64,000 bases of DNA. Origin: [Clostridium] innocuum. Its GTDB lineage: Bacteria > Bacillota_I > Bacilli_A > Erysipelotrichales > Erysipelotrichaceae. Below, in pieces: positions 50,608-58,216 of this stretch; position 1 is the stretch's first letter; every line of letters begins with the position of its first letter. The notes beneath the pieces were generated by a model. The model was given only the letters and a program-made list of their open reading frames with translations, was not told the origin of the DNA and did no database searches. Where the stretch lies: assembly GCA_012317185.1 (NCBI GenBank), contig CP048838.1, forward strand, positions 1,922,001 to 1,986,000. Direction: 5' to 3'. A program made the position numbers and the translations under genes.

Positions 50608-52035
50608 ATGGCGATACATGAGGAATGTGGCGTGTTTGGAATCTTTGGCACTAAGAGGGAAAATGTTGCAAACACTGCTTATTATGGTTTATATGCACTA
50701 CAGCATCGGGGGCAGGAAAGCTGTGGGATCGTTGTAAATGACGACGGTGTATTTTCATCATATAAGGATTTGGGACTTGTGAGTGAGGTATTTTCGAAAG
50801 ATACACTATCAAGTTTATCGAAAGGAAATATGGCGGTCGGCCATGTAAGATATGGAACAACAGGAGGAACTACCCGTAGTAATACTCAACCCATGGAAGT
50901 AAATCATCAGAGGGGAAAAATGGCGATAGCACATAATGGAAATCTGAGCAATTCATTGGAACTTCGAGATAAATTAGAACTATCCGGTGCAATTTTTAAT
51001 ACCACAAGTGATACTGAGACAATTGCTTATGTTATTACAAGAGAAAGACTTAAGGTTTCCAGTATAGAAGAAGCGGTAAGTAAAGCAATGAATTCTTTGG
51101 AAGGTGCTTATTCATTGGTGCTAATGTCTTCTACCAAATTAATTGCGGCAAGAGATCCACATGGATTCAGACCGTTATGCTATGGAAAGATGATGGATGG
51201 GAGGTATGTAGTTGCTTCAGAGAGCTGTGCATTATCTGCAGTAGGAGCAGCCTTCATAAGAGATGTTCTCCCAGGAGAAATTGTTGTTTTTAGTAAGGAA
51301 AATGTCGTATCTCGAAAAGAACACTGCAATAAAGAAAAGAGAAAGACCTGTATCTTTGAATATATTTATTTTGCCAGACCGGACTCTGTAATAGATACTA
51401 TTTCGGTATCATTGTCAAGGTGTAAAGCCGGTGAATTATTGGCAGAAAGTTATCCTGTAGATGCAGATGTTGTGATCGGAGTTCCTGATAGTGGCATGGA
51501 GGCAGCATTAGGTTATGCAAATGCATCTAAAATACCATATGGAATCGGTTTAATAAAAAACAAATATATTGGTAGAACCTTTATTTCTCCGGGTCAGGAT
51601 GAACGTCTAGATCAAGTAAGAATAAAATTAAGCCCCGTTAAAAATGTTATAGAAGGTAAAAGAGTTGTATTGATTGATGATTCCATTGTCAGAGGTACAA
51701 CCAGTAAACGTATTGTAAAACTACTCAAAGATGCCGGCGCAAAAGAAATACATATGAGAATTTCCGCACCGCCATTTTTACATCCCTGCTATTATGGTAC
51801 AGATATTGATTCAGAAGAAAATCTGATTGCCTGTCATCATAACATACGGGAAATAGAGGAAATCCTAGGTGTTGATTCTCTTGGATACTTACCGATTGAA
51901 AAATTAGGCAGATTGGTAGAGGGAACTGAATATTGTGCAGCATGCTTTAATGGAGAGTATCCGACAAATATACCGAAGGATCTTCGAAAAGATCGTTTTG
52001 AAGGAAAGTTATCAGAAAAAATCTGTTCCGGGTAG
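50608..52035 (+). CDS. purF: Amidophosphoribosyltransferase
   Basis: First enzyme of purine synthesis, using glutamine to aminate PRPP; 475 residues. The nucleophile Cys is in EECGVFGIFG after a short leader of six residues (MAIHEE), GHVRYGTTG and AHNGNLSN form the glutamine site, and VVLIDDSIVRGTT is the PRPP loop. Cysteines in CIFEYIYFARPDS and CAACF match the [4Fe-4S] ligands of the Bacillus-type enzyme. GGAG precedes the ATG. It is separated from other purine genes, at the end of a run of glutamine-related genes, so it may be a second copy brought in with the island. Confidence 0.92.
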   Translation: MAIHEECGVFGIFGTKRENVANTAYYGLYALQHRGQESCGIVVNDDGVFSSYKDLGLVSEVFSKDTLSSLSKGNMAVGHVRYGTTGGTTRSNTQPMEVNHQRGKMAIAHNGNLSNSLELRDKLELSGAIFNTTSDTETIAYVITRERLKVSSIEEAVSKAMNSLEGAYSLVLMSSTKLIAARDPHGFRPLCYGKMMDGRYVVASESCALSAVGAAFIRDVLPGEIVVFSKENVVSRKEHCNKEKRKTCIFEYIYFARPDSVIDTISVSLSRCKAGELLAESYPVDADVVIGVPDSGMEAALGYANASKIPYGIGLIKNKYIGRTFISPGQDERLDQVRIKLSPVKNVIEGKRVVLIDDSIVRGTTSKRIVKLLKDAGAKEIHMRISAPPFLHPCYYGTDIDSEENLIACHHNIREIEEILGVDSLGYLPIEKLGRLVEGTEYCAACFNGEYPTNIPKDLRKDRFEGKLSEKICSG

Positions 52036-52271
52036 GGAAAGGAACAGTTTGCATTCAGAACAAGGATAGCTGATATTGATACTGCGTAATGCATGGTTTA
52101 GGGAATGACTACCTATACTATTATGGAGAATGAAAGTATTCATAAGAGTGGAAATCGGTTCTGATGAATCATCATAATTTCAGAATCTGGATTTACTTGG
52201 TTGAGATAAAACAGTTATAATCATGGAACCTGCTTATCTGGCCAGTGTAGATGCCGATGTTATTGCAGGCA
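52036..52271. other. Non-coding right part of the island after purF
   Basis: No usable frame, terminator or recognised remnant was found in this AT-rich stretch. Confidence 0.35.
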
Positions 52272-52406
52272 ATCGTATATTCAAAAGGTGCTGCAGCTGT
52301 TTTTACAGAGGAAGGACAGAAACAGATTCTTAAGCAACATAACAATTTACAAGCAAGATTCAGCTTGTTTAATGAACGCATTGGATATGTTGGGGTTTTG
52401 ATATAG
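52272..52406 (+). pseudogene. Possible remnant of an LL-diaminopimelate aminotransferase gene
   Basis: A 44-codon stretch without start reads YSKGAAAVFTEEGQKQI near its beginning, which matches from memory a conserved part of DapL-type class I/II aminotransferases. After that the likeness fades, and nothing upstream or downstream extends it. It lies in decayed DNA at the right end of the island, just inside the right inverted repeat. This is identification by recall of one block, so it is tentative. Confidence 0.35.
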
Positions 52407-52457
52407 CATGGAGATAAAAATGCATTCTATTTTTCTAATACATTTCTCTTATCTATG

Positions 52458-52471
52458 TAACTTAATGACAT
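52458..52471 (-). repeat. Right copy of the 14-bp inverted repeat bounding the nitrogen island
   Basis: TAACTTAATGACAT, the exact inverse complement of 37065-37078. Base composition turns host-like directly after it. Confidence 0.75.
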
Positions 52472-52657
52472 CGGGGCTTTAGCATATCTGTTTTGTGAAA
52501 TGGCAGAAATGATTCTCGAGAAAGGCTTCCTGTAAACAGCAAGCTTCGTCCTTATGCATGAAGGATAAAGTTTATTCTGTCGAACCTCCGGATGCTTTGT
52601 CGAATATCCCCAAAGGCAAATGAAAACGTGGTAAGATGATGACCGGAGGGATGAAAC
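52472..52657 (+). other. Upstream region of spoIIAA
   Basis: No gene. A sigma-H-like -35 (GAAGGATAA at 52560-52568) is present, followed by GTCGAACCT 10 bases later, a poor -10; another GTCGAATAT lies at about 52599 without a matching -35. A stage-0 promoter is expected here but I cannot fix it. Confidence 0.3.
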
Positions 52658-52975
52658 ATGAAACATCAGTATATTGACGGTATCCTTTACTTTTATTTTT
52701 ACGGGGATCTGGATAACCTTACCGTTTGCAATCTCAAGCAGATATGCATCGACCTGATAGAAAAATATCAGCCCAAAACGGTAAAGCTTGATTTTGAAGA
52801 GGTCACTTTTGTGGACAGCACCGGCATCGGCTTTGTCCTGGCACGCTACAAGCAACTGCAGAAGCTGCATGCCCAGCTTATTTTATGCAATCTGTCCAGA
52901 GTGAACCAGACGCTGTTTAAGATGTCCGGGATCTTCCAGATCATGAAACATGAGAGAAATGAGGTAAAGCTATGA
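52658..52975 (+). CDS. spoIIAA: Anti-sigma-F factor antagonist SpoIIAA
   Basis: STAS-domain protein, 105 residues. VTFVDSTGIGFVLARYK carries the Ser that SpoIIAB phosphorylates; dephosphorylated SpoIIAA frees sigma F in the forespore. GGAGGG precedes the ATG. It overlaps spoIIAB by 4 bases. In B. subtilis dacF would stand directly upstream; here dacF is 16 kb away. Confidence 0.93.
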   Translation: MKHQYIDGILYFYFYGDLDNLTVCNLKQICIDLIEKYQPKTVKLDFEEVTFVDSTGIGFVLARYKQLQKLHAQLILCNLSRVNQTLFKMSGIFQIMKHERNEVKL

Positions 52976-53409
52976 ATACGATGAAACTGGAATTTGTAAG
53001 CAGACTGGAAAATGAGGCATTTGCCAGAACGAGTGCGGTAGCTTTCCTGATGCCGCTGAATCTGGATATGGAAGCGATTATGGAAATCAAGACGATGCTG
53101 GCAGAGGCAATTGTCAATGCCATGATACACGGCTATGAGAGCAGAGAGAGCGGAACAATCGTATTACAGATCTCCTATGATGAGGAATTCATACATATGA
53201 CGGTTCAGGATGAGGGCTGCGGCATTGATGATCTGCAGCTGGCAATGCAGCCATTATATACGAGTAAAAAGCATATGGAGCGAAGCGGCATGGGGATGAC
53301 GATCATGCAGACCTTTGCGGATGATTTCCATATTGAATCAGAAAAGGGAAAGGGAACGCTTGTCACGATAAAGAAAAGAATCCAACATGGAAAAGACAGC
53401 GAGCAATGA
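52972..53409 (+). CDS. spoIIAB: Anti-sigma-F factor SpoIIAB
   Basis: GHKL-fold kinase and anti-sigma factor, 145 residues, holding sigma F inactive until SpoIIAA is dephosphorylated. The N box (AEAIVNAMIHGY), G1 box (VQDEGCGIDD) and G2 region (SKKHMERSGMGMTIM) are intact. Its ATG overlaps the spoIIAA stop and its end overlaps sigF by 23 bases. Confidence 0.94.
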   Translation: MNTMKLEFVSRLENEAFARTSAVAFLMPLNLDMEAIMEIKTMLAEAIVNAMIHGYESRESGTIVLQISYDEEFIHMTVQDEGCGIDDLQLAMQPLYTSKKHMERSGMGMTIMQTFADDFHIESEKGKGTLVTIKKRIQHGKDSEQ

Positions 53410-54112
53410 GGAGCTGATTGAACGGATCCGATTGGGGGATGAAGAAGCGAAAAGCTGCTTTGTTCAACAGAACAGCGCGCTTGTCTATTCGATTATCCGA
53501 CGGTTTTCCCGACAGCGGATATCGAATGAGGATCTGTTTCAGATCGGCTGTGTCGGTCTGATGAAGGCATTAAATAATTTCGATACCAGCTATGAGGTGA
53601 AATTTTCCACCTATGCGGTTCCCATTATCATGGGAGAAATCAAGCGGTTTTTCCGTGATGACGGCAGTATCCGTATTTCCAGAAGTCTGAAGGAAGGCTA
53701 TCTGCAAATGGTGAAAGCCAAGGAGGTTTTGCTGCAGAAGCTGAATCATGAGCCGACCTATCAGGAGATTGCCGATGCAATGGAGCTGGATGTGGCGGAT
53801 GTCATACTGGCCTTTGAAGCAAACCAGTTCATTTATTCACTGGATGAAACGATCTATGAAAATGACGGCTCTCCGATTCTGCTGGAGGACAAGGTTTCCA
53901 ATAAAAAGGAAGAGGATGTCGTCATGAAGGTTTCTCTGCGTGATGAAATTCAGAAGCTGGATCAGCGGGAACAGCTGCTGCTGCATTATCGCTATGATCT
54001 GTCCATGAAGCAGGAGGAGATAGCACGGAAGCTGAATATTTCTCAGGTCCAGGTCAGCAGGCTGGAAAAAAAGATTATCAAGAAGCTGAAGGAGCGTCTG
54101 GCAGTTGCCTGA
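53387..54112 (+). CDS. sigF: RNA polymerase sigma-F factor (SpoIIAC)
   Basis: Forespore-specific sigma factor, 241 residues. Region 2 (DLFQIGCVGLMKALNNFDTSYEVKFSTYAVPIIMGEI, in consecutive parts), region 3 (SRSLKEGYLQMV) and region 4 with the helix-turn-helix (MKQEEIARKLNISQVQVSRLEKKI) are complete. The start is inside spoIIAB with a weak ribosome binding site, so translation is probably coupled to it, which keeps sigma and anti-sigma in balance. Confidence 0.94.
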   Translation: MEKTASNEELIERIRLGDEEAKSCFVQQNSALVYSIIRRFSRQRISNEDLFQIGCVGLMKALNNFDTSYEVKFSTYAVPIIMGEIKRFFRDDGSIRISRSLKEGYLQMVKAKEVLLQKLNHEPTYQEIADAMELDVADVILAFEANQFIYSLDETIYENDGSPILLEDKVSNKKEEDVVMKVSLRDEIQKLDQREQLLLHYRYDLSMKQEEIARKLNISQVQVSRLEKKIIKKLKERLAVA

Positions 54113-54199
54113 TGCTTTTTTATAGCACAGAATTGTTTAAATCTGCCGGTGGAAATCAAATGCTTCACTCTGCATTCCTGCCTGTACGCTTCTACTTTC

Positions 54200-54228
54200 T
54201 TGTGCCGTGTGAAAAAACATGCTATAAT
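54200..54228 (+). promoter_or_regulatory. Promoter of the acetyltransferase gene pair
   Basis: TTGTGC, 17-base spacer, consensus TATAAT; 31 bases before the start codon. Confidence 0.7.
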
Positions 54229-54259
54229 ATGAGTTCGAAAAAAGAATGGATGTGTAAGT

Positions 54260-54913
54260 ATGCCGTTATCTGAATTTTATCTGATGAATGACGAGCAGAT
54301 TGCTTCGCTGCATGAGCAGCTTGCAGAGAATTTTTACGACGACGATTTATATAAGACGGTATTCATGGATGACAGAACCCGTTTAAAGACCTTGCGCTAC
54401 CTGTTTCGCCACTATGTAAAGGCATTGAAGCCATACTGTCATTTTCTGGCGGATAGTGCAGAATGCAAAAGTGTCATGGTGGTATGGGATTCCACTCTGG
54501 AACAGCCGCTGCAGTATCATCTGCAGCTGCTCTGGCTGAATTTGAAAATGATTCCCATGCTGGCAGGACTGCGGTCTGTAAAAAGCATACGGCATGTCAT
54601 CGAATGCTGGGATATGTTTACGAGCCGCTGGATTCAGGAATTCGTACAGGGTGATTACCTGCATCTGGATTTGTTTTTCACAGAAAAAGAGCTGCGCGGA
54701 ACCGGCATCGGCTCTGCCATGCTGAAAGCGCTGCTTGTTCATGCGCAGGAAATCGGCAAGGATGTCACAATGGAAACGCATCATGCGGAAAACCTTTCCC
54801 TTTACTATAAGGCGGGCTTTGTGCTGATGAGTGAAATCACACATCCCGATCATGACATCCATCAGTATAATCTTATGCGAAAATGCATTCGAGAGGAGAA
54901 TCTGAATGAATAG
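54260..54913 (+). CDS. GNAT family N-acetyltransferase
   Basis: A 217-residue protein with an N-terminal region of ~120 residues rich in aromatic and helical stretches and a GNAT core after it: YLHLDLFFTEKELRGTGIGSAML carries motif A with the acetyl-CoA pyrophosphate loop (RGTGIGSA), and NLSLYYKAGFVLMSE is motif B. Overall layout is that of GNATs with a long N-terminal extension. The substrate cannot be told. It overlaps the next gene by 8 bases, so the two are likely to work together. Confidence 0.85.
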   Translation: MPLSEFYLMNDEQIASLHEQLAENFYDDDLYKTVFMDDRTRLKTLRYLFRHYVKALKPYCHFLADSAECKSVMVVWDSTLEQPLQYHLQLLWLNLKMIPMLAGLRSVKSIRHVIECWDMFTSRWIQEFVQGDYLHLDLFFTEKELRGTGIGSAMLKALLVHAQEIGKDVTMETHHAENLSLYYKAGFVLMSEITHPDHDIHQYNLMRKCIREENLNE

Positions 54914-55958
54914 TAAACATCGTGTGCACAATTTCTGGAGCAATTTTCTGACGATCCAGCAGCCGCTGGAAACCGCTTTACGTGAGCAGGACCGTCATGA
55001 ATATGAGCATCTGCTCAATGATATCAATGAACAGCTGAAGACCGTATGCGGCTGTAAGCTGGAAGTGGAAATGAGTGAAACCGGTTTTTTTGAGATGACA
55101 TTTGCAACCGGCGGCGATAAAACCGCACAGCTTTGCAGCGCACTGCTAAAAAAGGATGCTCCGCAGCAGCTCAGTGAAAACTGGATCATCAATGCCTTCC
55201 GTCCGCCTTTGAGTGAGCGTGCATTGAACAGTTATCTGCAGCTGAACGGCCAAACGGTTCGCGGTGCGGATTTTAAGGTATATTATACAATTGAAGAGGA
55301 ATCTAAAACAGTAGAGCTGAAGGTTTACTGTGCAGCGCTACAGGGACTGGAGGAAACCAATAAGGAAAGCATTGTTGCCTATATGCTGGAGCTGTTTATC
55401 GGAGAGCTGGAGTTTGAAGCACGTATTTCCCGCGTAGAAATCCTGGATGCGGAAATCGATGAGGAAAATGTCTGCCTGCTTCCCAATCTCTATGAGGATC
55501 TCTGTGATATTATCATCGATCAGGAGTGGATGGAATATCATGATCCCTTATCCATCTATATGGCCTATAAGCTGGATGAAAAGCCGGTTAGTGAAACTCT
55601 GCGCCGGGATATGAAGCTGATTGTCACCACCAATCCGCAGCTGCAGGAGGAGGTCCTGAATAAGGAGTATGCGACCTGCAAGGATTTTGCCGATAAGGGT
55701 GGAGAATACGGCTATCTGTATTATGAAAAGCTGTATGAGGATGAAAAGGAAGCTCTTGTCCGGCAGCAGCTGGAAAAAGAAATCAATGACCTTCTGTATC
55801 CGATGTCCATTGCGCGTACGATGGGCGGTGCCATCGGTATGTATTATTCCTATATTGATCTTGCGGTGTTCGACCGTGACGGCTTTGCGATTGCATTGGA
55901 AAAAATCAATGAAAAGATGAAGTTTAAAATTTATTATCATTCCTTTTTGGAAGACTAG
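54906..55958 (+). CDS. Hypothetical protein of 350 residues
   Basis: A soluble, acidic protein without signal peptide or membrane segments. I do not recognise a family. The first ~180 residues alternate short strands and helices (GFFEMTFATGGDKTAQL, then DFKVYYTIEEESKTVELKVY); the second half has long helices (LYEDEKEALVRQQLEKEIND) and ends in a glycine-rich patch, MGGAIGMYYSYIDLAVFD. It is coupled by an 8-base overlap to the GNAT gene. AGAGGAG precedes the ATG. A terminator follows. Confidence 0.7.
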   Translation: MNSKHRVHNFWSNFLTIQQPLETALREQDRHEYEHLLNDINEQLKTVCGCKLEVEMSETGFFEMTFATGGDKTAQLCSALLKKDAPQQLSENWIINAFRPPLSERALNSYLQLNGQTVRGADFKVYYTIEEESKTVELKVYCAALQGLEETNKESIVAYMLELFIGELEFEARISRVEILDAEIDEENVCLLPNLYEDLCDIIIDQEWMEYHDPLSIYMAYKLDEKPVSETLRRDMKLIVTTNPQLQEEVLNKEYATCKDFADKGGEYGYLYYEKLYEDEKEALVRQQLEKEINDLLYPMSIARTMGGAIGMYYSYIDLAVFDRDGFAIALEKINEKMKFKIYYHSFLED

Positions 55959-55979
55959 GTCCCACAGGGGACCTTTTTT
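55957..55979 (+). terminator. Terminator of the GNAT/hypothetical pair
   Basis: Arms AGGTCCC/GGGACCT with a 4-base loop, then six T's. Confidence 0.8.
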
Positions 55980-56177
55980 GAAGCCTTGGGGATGTATTGT
56001 ATGCTTTTACAGTTATGGCACAGGTTAAATCGGATATGCAGAATTGCAGGGTCTGAAAACATCACGTGAGGAAATACGGGACAGAAGCTGGCAGTATGAA
56101 AGGCATATAGAAATCACTGCTTTTTCAAGCTGTCGGGTAGGAGGACAGGTGCCGGTTTTCCTTCCGTCACTTTCTTA

Positions 56178-56206
56178 ACATAAAACAGCGTCTGCTTCCA
56201 TATACT
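56178..56206 (+). promoter_or_regulatory. Possible sigma-E-type promoter of sigK
   Basis: ACATAAA, 14 bases, CATATACT, near the mother-cell sigma-E pattern (a -35 ending in ATATT-like bases, -10 CATACAnT). The -10 lies 17 bases before the start, so the leader would be very short. Three mismatches in the -35. Confidence 0.35.
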
Positions 56207-56222
56207 GGTAACAGGTGATCGT

Positions 56223-56951
56223 ATGTTTACAACAATATTTGAAGTGCTTTCCAATGCGTTATGCTATGTGGGCTACATCCGCAGCAATTCCTTTCAGCAG
56301 CCGCTGGACAAGGAGGAGGAGGCGCGCTGTATCTCCTTGCTGAGCGAGCGCGATGAGGAAGCCAGAAACAAGCTGATTGAACACAATCTGCGTCTGGTTG
56401 CTCACATCGTAAAGAAATATGATATCAAAAAGGAACAAACGGAGGATCTGATCAGCATCGGTACCATCGGACTCATTAAGGCAGTGGATTCCTTTAAACC
56501 GGAGAAGGGACATAAGCTGACAACCTATGCCTCCAAATGTATTGAAAATGAAATCCTGATGTATCTGCGCAGCAGTAAAAACTATTTTCAAAACGTTTCA
56601 TTAAACGAACCGATTGCCACAGACAAGGATGGCAGTGAGATAACTCTGATTGATGCCATTTCCTCACCGGAGGATAGCAGCATTATCGATGATATGATCG
56701 TGGAGGATAACATCGCGCGTTTAAAACGTTATATCCATGTTCTGGATGCAAGAGAGCTTGAAATTATCACCAAGCGCTTTGGTCTGTACGGGCAGGAGGA
56801 GGAAACACAGCGGGAAATCGCCAGACAGCTGCATATCTCACGCTCCTATGTTTCCCGAATCGAAAAGCGTGCCTTTATGAAAATTTACCGGGAGTTTCAA
56901 AAGGAAGAAAAACGCAAGGAGCGTCTGCGTCAAAACAAGGAGAAGGAGTAG
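56223..56951 (+). CDS. sigK: RNA polymerase sigma-K factor, with pro-sequence
   Basis: Late mother-cell sigma factor, 242 residues. The first ~20 residues (MFTTIFEVLSNALCYVGYIR) are hydrophobic and match the pro-peptide that SpoIVFB removes; the mature part starts near SNSFQQPL. Regions 2 (EDLISIGTIGLIKAVDSF), 3 and 4 (TQREIARQLHISRSYVSRIEKRA) are typical. The gene is continuous, with no skin-type element. Single gene with possible sigma-E promoter. Sigma E and K share much sequence, but the pro-peptide type and HNLRLVAHIVKKYD point to K. Confidence 0.92.
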   Translation: MFTTIFEVLSNALCYVGYIRSNSFQQPLDKEEEARCISLLSERDEEARNKLIEHNLRLVAHIVKKYDIKKEQTEDLISIGTIGLIKAVDSFKPEKGHKLTTYASKCIENEILMYLRSSKNYFQNVSLNEPIATDKDGSEITLIDAISSPEDSSIIDDMIVEDNIARLKRYIHVLDARELEIITKRFGLYGQEEETQREIARQLHISRSYVSRIEKRAFMKIYREFQKEEKRKERLRQNKEKE

Positions 56952-57101
56952 GTCAAAACAGCTTCTGATTCTTCGCTGTCTGAGGCTGCTGCAAGAACTG
57001 GCGGATGCACTGGATCATGTGCACGCATTGCAGCGAAACGGTATGCAGTATTAAAAAAATTGCAGGCAGGGACGCATAGTAGTCTGCTGTCGGATGTATA
57101 C

Positions 57102-57132
57102 AAAAAGCAATGCTGTGCGCATTGCTTTTTTT
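57102..57132. terminator. Bidirectional terminator between sigK and the M42 peptidase gene
   Basis: 11-bp stem AAAAAGCAATG/CATTGCTTTTT with a 7-base loop; T-run of seven on the plus strand and a T-run also on the minus strand. It separates the convergent genes. Confidence 0.75.
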
Positions 57133-57154
57133 CTTTTGAGAGGAACTTTGCTTT

Positions 57155-58195
57155 CTATTTACTCAGCAGATAGGCATACAGCAGCTTAGCCGTCTGCACA
57201 ACGCTTTGGATATGACAGCGCTCCATGCCGTGGGATGCAAAGCAGCCCATACCGAATGCTGCAGCATACACATTGTTCCCTGCACGTATCGCCGCACTGG
57301 CATCGGTGCCATAATGATAAAACACATCCACACTGTAATCCAGCTTCTGATCCCCTGCAAGATGAATCAGCTTTGTTGTCAGTGCTCTATCATAGGGGGT
57401 GTAGTTATCCTTTGCACAGATACTCACCTTGGTTTCACTGCCGCAGTAATCCGGACCGATCAGGCCGATATCCAATGCGACATACTCACTGACCTCCTGT
57501 GGCAGATAGGCGCCGCCGTGTCCGATTTCCTCATACAGCGGGAAAGCGAACAACGTGGTATACTGCGGCTTTCTGCCGGTTTTCTGTAAATCCTCCAGCA
57601 CTGCAAACACGGCTGCCACTGCCGCCTTGTCATCGATGAAACGGGATTTGATGAAGCCGCTTTTTGTAAATCGATAATCCGGATCGATGGAAATGATGTC
57701 TCCATGCTCAATCCCCAGTGCGCGCACCTCATCACTGCTGTGTACCAGCTCATCCAGAATGACCATCATATTGGATTCCTCGCGCACGGCGCTTCTCGCA
57801 TCATCAAACACATGGGTGGAATGCGATGTGCAGGCAAGCAGACCGGTGATCGTGTTTCCATCCCGTGTATGCACCTGAACGCTGCAGCCTTCAATATTGT
57901 TGTAGTTGATGCCTCCCAGATTGCGTAAAGCCAGTGTTCCGTTATCGTTGATATGGCGAACCATCAGGCCGATGGTATCCAGGTGAGCACCGACACAAAC
58001 CGTTTTTGTCGTATCCTCTCCCTCCACCCGGATATAAGCGGTGCGCTTGCGGTCATACGTAAGTGTATATCCATACTTCTTTGCAAGGCGTTCCATCAGC
58101 GGATGAATCTCCTCATAATAGCTGACCGGACTCGGTGTTTCAATCAGCATCCTTGTCAGTGCCTCTATCGTTGTTTCTTCTACATGATATTCCAT
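57155..58195 (-). CDS. M42 family metallo-aminopeptidase
   Basis: A 346-residue dinuclear-zinc peptidase of the FrvX/PepA-glutamyl-aminopeptidase group, forming large cytoplasmic tetrahedral assemblies that trim peptides. Metal and catalytic positions are visible in GAHLDTIGLMV (His, Asp), FIDDKAAVAAV (bridging Asp), PLYEEIGHGG (Glu-Glu) and ALDIGLIGPD, with the last His in CFASHGMERCH. AAGGAGG precedes the ATG. It follows the MFS gene by 21 bases on the same strand, so co-transcription is possible. Confidence 0.9.
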   Translation of the reverse strand: MEYHVEETTIEALTRMLIETPSPVSYYEEIHPLMERLAKKYGYTLTYDRKRTAYIRVEGEDTTKTVCVGAHLDTIGLMVRHINDNGTLALRNLGGINYNNIEGCSVQVHTRDGNTITGLLACTSHSTHVFDDARSAVREESNMMVILDELVHSSDEVRALGIEHGDIISIDPDYRFTKSGFIKSRFIDDKAAVAAVFAVLEDLQKTGRKPQYTTLFAFPLYEEIGHGGAYLPQEVSEYVALDIGLIGPDYCGSETKVSICAKDNYTPYDRALTTKLIHLAGDQKLDYSVDVFYHYGTDASAAIRAGNNVYAAAFGMGCFASHGMERCHIQSVVQTAKLLYAYLLSK

Positions 58196-58216
58196 GATAT
58201 GCCTCCTTAAACGTTT

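Larger units (their letters stand above)
37065..52471. mobile_element. Putative acquired nitrogen-assimilation island
   Basis: A 15.4-kb segment bounded by a perfect 14-bp inverted repeat. Inside it the DNA is visibly richer in A and T and uses codons such as TTA, AGA and ATA that the flanking genes avoid. Every intact gene concerns glutamine, glutamate, asparagine or ammonium. Both ends consist of non-coding, apparently decayed DNA. It lies between dacF (plus a small gene) and spoIIAA-AB-sigF, which are adjacent in B. subtilis. No intact transposase or integrase and no clear target-site duplication are seen, so the mechanism of entry is unknown. Confidence 0.6.

Noticed and set aside
52560..52607. 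Sigma-H promoter for spoIIAA
   Set aside because: A good -35-like block and a good -10-like block exist, but not at the right distance from each other.
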